From JAFGGG01 sp964634205 (lineage in GTDB: Bacteria; Spirochaetota; Spirochaetia; SZUA-6; RPPD01): a stretch of 64,000 nucleotides of DNA. Under the pieces are notes generated by a model. The model did no database searches. It had not been told where the DNA came from and saw nothing but the letters and a program-made list of their open reading frames with translations. The translations under genes and the position numbers were made by a program. Below, piece after piece: positions 58,208-64,000 of the stretch; position 1 is the first letter of the stretch, and every line of letters starts with the position of its first letter. Location: contig CAZWKE010000014.1 in the NCBI GenBank assembly GCA_964634205.1, forward strand, positions 1 to 64,000, in the 5' to 3' direction.

Positions 58208-59643
58208 CCGCCGAATTTCAGCCAAACCGTCCTTAAGCTTTCAGATCCTGCTGGTGTTTGTGATTATAATCATGGTAGGGAACCTGACGGTGGTGGGGCT
58301 GGCAAACCTGTTCATGACCGCCAAATTCCGCACAATAGCCTATGATAACGGCCTGCAGCAGGCACGGACCATCTCAATCCTCCTGGCCGATTTTTATGCA
58401 AGAAATAATAATTCATGGTTCGGTATCGGACGTTTTCTGGAAAATCTGCCCCGGCCCCGGCATATGATGCGGCATCACATGCCCATGCATAATAGTGATC
58501 CGCCCCCCGTGCCGGATTTTGAATCGCGAATGGAGTTCATCTTGACGGATGCCCGGGGGAAAATACTGTTCGATTCGCTGGACTCGGGCGAAACCCGGCT
58601 TGATCCCGCAAACCGGGAAGGTGTTCCGATACAGTCCGGTCTTGCGGCGGTCGGCTATGTGTATACCGCACCCATGATCTTTACGCGGATTCCAAGGCGG
58701 GAAGCTTTTTTTTTAAACTCATTGAACCTTACCGTTTTGCTGATCGCCCTGTGTACTGCCGTACTCTTTATCAGTGCCGGGTTTTTTATCATTAGGAAGT
58801 TTTTGGCCCCCATCGGCTGGACCGCCGCGGCCGCACGGAAAATCGCGGCAGGCGATTATTCGGTACGCGTACCTTCCAGGGGCAGGGGGGAGGTCGCTTT
58901 TCTGGCCGCGCAGTTTAACGCCATGGCCTTTGCCCTGGAAAAATCCGAGAACTGGAAGAAGCGGATGATCCGTGATACCGCGCATGAGTTACGAACGCCC
59001 GTCAGCCTGATCGCCGCGAAAATAGAGATGATCCGTGACGGGATTTACGCCCCCGATCCGGAGCGCCTTGATGAGTTGTACGGCAGGGTTACCCAGCTTT
59101 CCACCCTGATCGGTGAAATGGAGGAGCTTTCCGCACTCGAGTCGGATACTCCGGTGTTAAACAGGGAGCAGTTCCCGCTTTCGGTGTTGTTTGACGGTTT
59201 GGCAAAAGAGTTCGAGGCCGTTTCCGCCAAAAAAAATATCGATTTACGGGTAGGTAACGCGACCAACATGGAAATCTTCGCCGATTTCCATAAAATGGAG
59301 CAGGTTTTAAGAAACCTGTTGGCCAATGCCGTTGATTTCTGTCCGGAAGGCGGTATTATTGAACTGACGGCGGCCGCGGATAATCACGAAGTGAGATTGA
59401 ATGTCAGGGACACCGGGGAAGGGGTGCCGTCCGGTGAAGAGGAACTGATTTTTTCCCGCTTCTACCGCACTGAAAAATCGCGTAACCGTGATTACGGCGG
59501 TACGGGTCTGGGTCTGGCCATAGCACGGGCGATTGTCAACGCCCATGGGGGAAGGATTTTTTTGGACCGCGACTATAAAAAGGGTGCCTGTTTTACGGTA
59601 ATACTTCCGCGGGAAAAATTACGGGAACGTACGCATGGTGATA
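58200..59643 (+). CDS. Membrane sensor histidine kinase with His/Met-rich loop (3' end at gap)
   Basis: The visible 481 residues form a two-helix membrane kinase. Helix 1 covers about 13-40 and helix 2 about 178-200, with a periplasmic loop of some 135 residues between. That loop contains RHMMRHHMPMHNSDPPP (residues 88-102), rich in His and Met. HAMP, HisKA (DTAHELRTPVSL) and HATPase domains follow and appear complete (GTGLGLAIARAI, ending near FTVILPREKL). Only the last few residues are lost in the gap at 59644. His/Met-rich sensor loops suggest copper, silver or nickel sensing, but oxidative signals are also possible. Confidence 0.9.
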
Positions 59644-59743
59644 NNNNNNNNNNNNNNNNNNNNNNNNNNNNNNNNNNNNNNNNNNNNNNNNNNNNNNNNN
59701 NNNNNNNNNNNNNNNNNNNNNNNNNNNNNNNNNNNNNNNNNNN
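59644..59743. other. Assembly gap (100 N)
   Basis: A run of exactly 100 N. It cuts the 3' ends of two convergent genes, a sensor kinase on the left and a beta-lactamase-fold hydrolase on the right. The true size is unknown. Confidence 0.99.
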
Positions 59744-60364
59744 GTCCGGAGCGGGCTTCCAGTCAAAATCCGTGATTCCAAGGGGAGCAAAAAGGTATTT
59801 TTCGGCAAACTTCCGTGTGTTCATCCCGGTAGCGCGGGTCAACAATACTGACAATACATGCGCGCCGCCGGAATTGTAGTTGAATACCGCACCGGGTTTT
59901 TCCGCAAGTGGTCGGCTCAGCACATATTCGGCGCAATCGCTTCTTGTCATCATTTCCGCCTGGTCTTCTCCGTCGTCCCACTGTAGGCCCGAGCTCATGG
60001 TGAGGAGATGCCGGATGGTTATATCCTGCTTCTTGGTTTCCTCTCGCAGAAAAGTAAATTCCGGGAAAAACCCGCCTATTTTTTGATCGATATCTTTTAT
60101 AACACCATTATCCACGGCAATACCGACCAAGGCGGAGATAATGCTTTTGGTTACCGAGGCCGCCAGTGTTCTGTCTTCCCGGCTGAAGGGATGAAAATAG
60201 GTTTCCAGTACGATGTTGTCATTACGGGAAACAAGCACACTCCTGATAGTTATGTTGCTTTTTTGGATATAACTGATCAGGTCCCCGAGTGTAACGGAAT
60301 CCATACTCTGATCTTCCGGAGATGAATACATTATGACGTTGCCCGGTGAAATCCCGGTGCTCAT
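59744..60364 (-). CDS. Beta-lactamase-fold serine hydrolase, C-terminus cut by gap
   Basis: The visible 207 residues are the N-terminal part of a class C-like serine hydrolase (penicillin-binding-protein fold). The nucleophile is Ser70 in ASVTKSII, and the second motif is FNYNSGGAH with Tyr and Asn. The usual length is 300-400 residues, so the third motif (HTG or KTG-like) is lost in the gap. There is no signal peptide, so it is likely cytoplasmic or an esterase rather than a true beta-lactamase. AAGGA lies about 10 nt before the ATG. Confidence 0.85.
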
Positions 60365-60470
60365 GTGTGTGATTCCTTTCTGATTGTTTTCAAGCAGTAT
60401 ACCCGGATGACCCCTGCGATTCCAGGTAAATTTCGCTTAGTCATCACGCGTGGTAATATAATTTAAAATA

Positions 60471-61064
60471 TCAGACTGATTTCAGGGTAAATGTTTTTAC
60501 CACAGCCATGAACTTTCTAACCGTTGTTTTGGCGTCTGTTTCTCTCAATCGCAGACTATCTTTTAGTACCAGGACAAAGTTGTCTTCAATAAACGGAAGT
60601 ACATTGTGTTCGACATCCGGATCGAATACTTCATAAAGAATACACAGGTCTCCTTTTACAGGGAATTCAATCGTAAAAGAATCATGACAGTCAAAGTGTT
60701 TTTTGGGAACAATGATCCGATAATTATAATCCTTGGTAAAAAAAGTATCACACTCATCGAATCTGAAAGGCATATAACTGGTTGATCCGGTGGGCCGCAG
60801 CGCGGGTTCTTCATATTTTCTGGGATAATTTGCAGGTTCTATCAGGGTGTACATCTTTTTCCCCTGGGCTTGAAATTTAACGCCATTACTTAGGGGGAGT
60901 ATGCTTTTCAGACCGCTGAAGTTTACCATCTCGAGACGGAACGGGTCGAGTTTTTTCTGTACGTCCTCGATATCTGGTGTATTAACGGAAAGAATATACC
61001 CTTCGTTTATTTCCGACATTAATCCCTTTCTATATGCTTCCTCAAAAAAAACCGCTTTTGTCAT
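60471..61064 (-). CDS. Hypothetical soluble protein
   Basis: A 197-residue protein that I do not recognise. It is rich in predicted strands (NYRIIVPKKHFDCHDSFTIEF, with acidic patches such as FDECDTFF) and has no signal peptide or membrane helix. The overall look is a double-psi or cupin-like beta fold, but I cannot confirm it. GGAGG lies 7 nt before ATG 61064. It stands alone between a hydrolase gene on the same strand and a divergent kinase. Confidence 0.7.
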   Translation of the reverse strand: MTKAVFFEEAYRKGLMSEINEGYILSVNTPDIEDVQKKLDPFRLEMVNFSGLKSILPLSNGVKFQAQGKKMYTLIEPANYPRKYEEPALRPTGSTSYMPFRFDECDTFFTKDYNYRIIVPKKHFDCHDSFTIEFPVKGDLCILYEVFDPDVEHNVLPFIEDNFVLVLKDSLRLRETDAKTTVRKFMAVVKTFTLKSV

Positions 61065-61229
61065 CAAGTGACCTCCTTCGTCCGTGAACCGGGAATGTTT
61101 TTTAGCTGTATTTTTAACTATATGGATTCACGTTTAAAAATCAAATTTTCTGTGGAAATCGGGGCAATTAACTTTAATAATAATCTTGCTAAAAAAAAAT
61201 AATCATGCGAAAATTAATACTATACGGCG

Positions 61230-62447
61230 ATGAACAACTCAGCAATGGAACAAGAAAAGCACAAATTTATCAATATGATTTTAAAGATCATATGTATTGT
61301 CGGTTTTATTGCGTATATCCCCAGCATGTACCTTTCTTTGGCTGAAAAGGTGTGGATTATTGCGATTATCGATACGCTGTTCTATTTTTATGTGGTTGCC
61401 GTCACCTTTATCAAAAAAATCGGTATGAAAATTAAAATGCTGAGTCTGACCGTTCTGGCATACCTGCTTGGTGTGTTATTACTGATATTTACCGGCCCTT
61501 TCGGCGCGGGGATCATCTACCTGTTTGCTTTTATTTTTCTTGTTGCGCTCTTTTACACCCCCAAGATCACCTTATGGGCCAACGTATTGGTAATTGTAAC
61601 CTTTATCGCTTTTGGTTTGTTAAACAGTCTTGAGCTGCTCCCGTGGCAACAGGGGTTGGCCTCGGTACTCGTCATCCTGGTTAATTTTGTGCTTGTGGCA
61701 TTTATTCTTTCACAAGGAATTTCATTTTTAATGAAGGGATTAAATACCTATATTACCGGCCAGGCAAGGCTGCAGGAGCAGTTGAAGAAAGAGATAAAGC
61801 AAAAACAGGCCCAGACTCGGCGGGCTGAGGAATCCCTGGCCACACAAACGCACCTTGTTACGGAGATGCATCATCGTGTGAAGAATAACCTCCAGGTTAT
61901 ATCGAGCCTGATCAACCTCCATCTAAGCAGGCAGAGCGGCGATGATGGAAGGCTGGAAGCGCTGAAGGAACGGGTTGCCGCTATATCACGGGTCCATTGG
62001 CTGCTTTATACCGATAACCGGATTGCGTCAATGGATTTAAACCGCATGCTGAACCACATTTTGGACAACCTCTTTGTCACCCTCCATACCGGGAATATCA
62101 GCTTTATCAAGCGGGTAGCGGTAGAGAATACCCAGATCGCTTCGGACAAGGCAACCTTGATCTCTCTTGTTTTAAATGAAATACTGACCAACTCGGTGAA
62201 GCATGCCTTCCCGGGAGGGCGTCCGGGCGAGGTTGTGGTTGAGATTTCACAGGTGCATAACCCGGACCGCAAAGGTATAACCATCATCGCCTCGGATAAC
62301 GGGAGAGGGTTTAAACCTGCGGAATGGGAAAAAAAGAACAATTTCGGTATGGAAATACTTACTACTCTTTTTAAACAACTGAAAGCGACTTACACGGTCG
62401 AGAGCTCTCATGGTGTCCGCTATAAGATCCATATCCCGTTGGAATAA
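61230..62447 (+). CDS. Membrane sensor kinase of the HisKA_2 type
   Basis: A 405-residue kinase. About six hydrophobic helices fill residues 12-175. A coiled coil leads to a HisKA_2 box (EMHHRVKNNLQVISSLINLH with the phosphorylated His) and a HATPase domain (LNEILTNSVKHAFPGG, DNGRGF). HisKA_2 kinases often phosphorylate single receivers or partner-switching regulators. No receiver is adjacent; the orphan receiver at 6067 is one candidate only by elimination. No Shine-Dalgarno lies before ATG 61230, and an in-frame ATG at 61245 is an alternative. A large GC-rich hairpin follows the stop. Confidence 0.9.
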   Translation: MNNSAMEQEKHKFINMILKIICIVGFIAYIPSMYLSLAEKVWIIAIIDTLFYFYVVAVTFIKKIGMKIKMLSLTVLAYLLGVLLLIFTGPFGAGIIYLFAFIFLVALFYTPKITLWANVLVIVTFIAFGLLNSLELLPWQQGLASVLVILVNFVLVAFILSQGISFLMKGLNTYITGQARLQEQLKKEIKQKQAQTRRAEESLATQTHLVTEMHHRVKNNLQVISSLINLHLSRQSGDDGRLEALKERVAAISRVHWLLYTDNRIASMDLNRMLNHILDNLFVTLHTGNISFIKRVAVENTQIASDKATLISLVLNEILTNSVKHAFPGGRPGEVVVEISQVHNPDRKGITIIASDNGRGFKPAEWEKKNNFGMEILTTLFKQLKATYTVESSHGVRYKIHIPLE

Positions 62448-62460
62448 TCACCCGGATTGT

Positions 62461-62509
62461 CCGGACCCGGTCGGCGGGGTCCCCTCGTTCCCGGGGCCCA
62501 CCGGGCCGG
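62461..62509 (+). terminator. GC-rich stem-loop after the HisKA_2 kinase gene
   Basis: CCGGACCCGGT (62461-62471) pairs with ACCGGGCCGG (62500-62509) with one bulge, and the inner GGGG/CCCC segments can extend the stem. ATAAAATAATT follows. It probably ends the kinase message. Confidence 0.55.
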
Positions 62510-62623
62510 ATAAAATAATTGAGAATAATACTTTCCAAAAATGAAAAAAAGGAGTATTGTGTGGAGATAAATAATGTTAATAAATTAGCATTAGAGAGAA
62601 ATCAGTCAACGGAGGAGGATTTG

Positions 62624-63595
62624 ATGAAAACCAACCGGTTCGTTTCATTATACTTATTATGTGTATTATTTCTGCTTACTTGGAGCTGTGGGCAGGATTC
62701 ACTGGTAGTGGAAAGCAGTCGCGACGGGCACCTGGATTTGCTGACGATACAATCAAAGGTTCTGGGTGAAGAAAAGGATATCTATGTTTTCCTTCCCCCC
62801 GGTTATGATGCATCCGGCCAAAAGTATTCGGTAATTTACTATTTACACGGGCACGCGGCGGATGCAACCGAACTTCTTGGTTTTGAGAGATCGATTTTCA
62901 GTGTGATGCAGCAGGGAAAGGTAAAAAAATTTATCCTGGTCGCGGTAAACGGGGACAACAGGCTGGGCGGGACTTTTTATGTGAACTCAACCAAAGGGGG
63001 CATGTGGGAGGACCATTTCATTCAGGAGCTTGTCCCCTTAATTGATAAACGCTACCGTACGGTGGCTTCCGCGCAAGGACGGGGGCTTATGGGCTTTTCC
63101 ATGGGAGGATTCGGGGTTTTAAGATTGGGACTTGCCTATCCGGATCTTTTTGGGGCGGTATGGGCCCTCTGTCCCGGTGTCTTTGTTCCGGAAAAGGGGT
63201 TGCGGGATGCCATGACAACCTGGAAACGTTTTGGCGGGAGTTTTCTGGACAGTTACGCGGCTGCCTTCAGCAAGGAAGCGAAAATTCCGTCGCTCGACGG
63301 TTCGGCAGAGGACGCTGCCGTAGCGGCCGAATGGGAAGCGGGCTTCGGCGGCTGGGAAAAGCGTATTGCCGATTATAAAAACAAGCAGAGTACCCTGCGG
63401 GCGATCCGAATCATTTTCGGTGAGAATGATATGTACGGCTGGATTACCGATGGTTCCAAATACCTGGCGGAATATATGGGGACGCAGGGGCTGCCCGCGG
63501 AGATTTACAGCTACCCGATCGGCCATAGAATCGGAGCAGGAACCGTTGTGGATGATGCCATGCCCTTTTTTGGGAAGAACCTGCCGGCGGAATGA
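62624..63595 (+). CDS. Exported esterase of the esterase D/feruloyl esterase type
   Basis: A 323-residue alpha/beta hydrolase with a lipoprotein-like signal (LLTWSC). The nucleophile Ser lies in GFSMGGFG, an Asp in the GENDMYGW region and the catalytic His in YPIGHRIG, near the C-terminus. VIYYLHGHAADAT forms the oxyanion hole. Related secreted enzymes release acyl or feruloyl groups from plant polysaccharide. GGAGGAGG lies 5 nt before ATG 62624, so the longer frame from 62519 is rejected. It fits with the GH16 and GH30 enzymes in a carbohydrate-degrading lifestyle. Confidence 0.87.
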   Translation: MKTNRFVSLYLLCVLFLLTWSCGQDSLVVESSRDGHLDLLTIQSKVLGEEKDIYVFLPPGYDASGQKYSVIYYLHGHAADATELLGFERSIFSVMQQGKVKKFILVAVNGDNRLGGTFYVNSTKGGMWEDHFIQELVPLIDKRYRTVASAQGRGLMGFSMGGFGVLRLGLAYPDLFGAVWALCPGVFVPEKGLRDAMTTWKRFGGSFLDSYAAAFSKEAKIPSLDGSAEDAAVAAEWEAGFGGWEKRIADYKNKQSTLRAIRIIFGENDMYGWITDGSKYLAEYMGTQGLPAEIYSYPIGHRIGAGTVVDDAMPFFGKNLPAE

Positions 63596-63601
63596 TGTGG
63601 G

Positions 63602-64000
63602 CTAGAGCAGTTCGTTGTTTTTAAACAGCCTGGAAATACGCAGGGGATAGATAATGTAACCCAGGCCCCATAGAATAGCACCTAAGCCAAGGAACCATGC
63701 CAGGGCCACGGTCGCCGATTCCGGGTGAATGAGCAACCACAATAATAGACAAAAACCGAATACAATAGAGATACAACTGAATAGTAGTATATAGCGCCGG
63801 TTGGTGAGGATTTCTTTGTAACTCCCGGTAATAAGAATTTCAAAGATACCGACATAAATAAACCAACCGGCCAGAAAATAGAGAAGCATCACCGCGGAAA
63901 TATCCGGAATCACCAGAATTGCAATACCGGCTGCAATCCCGATGCTGCTGCGAAAGATACGGAGCCATTTTTGCGGTGTGGTGTGGGGAAAACGGATAAT
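63602..64000 (-). CDS. HdeD/DUF308-like membrane protein, 5' end beyond window
   Basis: A membrane protein whose open frame continues to the right edge, so its start is outside the window. At least 132 residues are visible. Four hydrophobic segments follow a repeated pattern (SIGIAAGIAILVIPDIS and SIVFGFCLLLWLLIHPES), typical of the DUF308/HdeD repeat family, whose E. coli member is linked to acid resistance. In-frame codons upstream of the GTG at 63913 read as a normal first helix, so that GTG is not the start. It ends 6 nt after the convergent esterase stop. Confidence 0.75.
   Translation of the reverse strand: MIRFPHTTPQKWLRIFRSSIGIAAGIAILVIPDISAVMLLYFLAGWFIYVGIFEILITGSYKEILTNRRYILLFSCISIVFGFCLLLWLLIHPESATVALAWFLGLGAILWGLGYIIYPLRISRLFKNNELL

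Noticed and set aside
59744..60364. True beta-lactamase resistance gene
   Set aside because: It has the fold motifs but no signal peptide, and the C-terminal motif is lost in the gap; such proteins are mostly esterases or peptidases.
1..64000. CRISPR array, phage genes, transposases, tRNA or rRNA genes
   Set aside because: No spaced direct repeats, no transposase or integrase motifs, and no cloverleaf or rRNA-like sequence were found by reading.

Overview
The window is a bacterial chromosome segment, most likely from a free-living, fermentative spirochaete or a similar anaerobe. That placement is an inference: it rests on the many exported lipoproteins, the methyl-accepting receptor, the NfnAB-type ferredoxin/NAD(P)H enzyme, the ATP-yielding acetate branch and the dense two-component and cyclic-nucleotide signalling, not on a marker gene. 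I found no rRNA, tRNA, CRISPR array, transposase or phage module. Two 100-N scaffold gaps (20989-21088 and 59644-59743) each cut genes, and the last gene runs off the right edge.

Layout. 0.1-7.6 kb: small regulators and enzymes (GNAT, PAS-GGDEF cyclase, YCF48-like lipoprotein, AraC and XRE regulators, receiver protein, RadC) around a D-lactate dehydrogenase that carries an N-terminal cNMP-binding domain. 7.6-18.7 kb: an unusual chemoreceptor, then gltBD and a KaiC-like/PPDK_N protein on the minus strand. 18.9-28.7 kb: outer-membrane protein, HAD phosphatase, a gap-truncated DUF4143 ATPase, then a carbohydrate region (Fe-S aldo/keto reductase, GH30, relic of a sugar ABC permease, mutarotase-like protein, HAD, LarA-family enzyme, 6-phosphogluconate dehydrogenase). 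28.9-38 kb: nfnAB, radical SAM protein, exported hydrolase and several exported or membrane proteins. 38-46.7 kb: PabB-PabC fusion, GNAT, TPR, GH16, FHA-GGDEF, LOG, Ser/Thr kinase. 46.9-49.2 kb: one gene encoding cNMP-binding, acetate-kinase-like and PduL domains. 49.3-64 kb: epimerase, M48 protease, CbiMQO metal importer, three sensor kinases with two linked response regulators, a beta-lactamase-fold hydrolase, an esterase and an HdeD-like membrane protein.

How the genes fit together. The strongest theme is nucleotide-sensor domains fused directly to fermentation enzymes: lactate formation (3924-5426) and the acetyl-CoA to acetyl-phosphate to acetate branch (46877-49198). In both, the phosphate-binding cassette has lost one key residue, and the acetate-kinase domain has lost three catalytic positions. 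NfnAB, GltBD and 6-phosphogluconate dehydrogenase supply and use NADPH. A LarA-family nickel enzyme beside gnd suggests sugar-acid metabolism, and the CbiMQO importer could supply its nickel. Two diguanylate cyclases show c-di-GMP signalling.

Non-coding structure. A roughly 140-bp two-hairpin repeat occurs twice (near 1.8 kb and 40.6 kb), with compensatory changes in one stem. Five or six genes without a Shine-Dalgarno have a promoter -10 box only 6-10 nt before the start codon, which suggests leaderless mRNAs. The lactate dehydrogenase Shine-Dalgarno lies inside a perfect palindrome.
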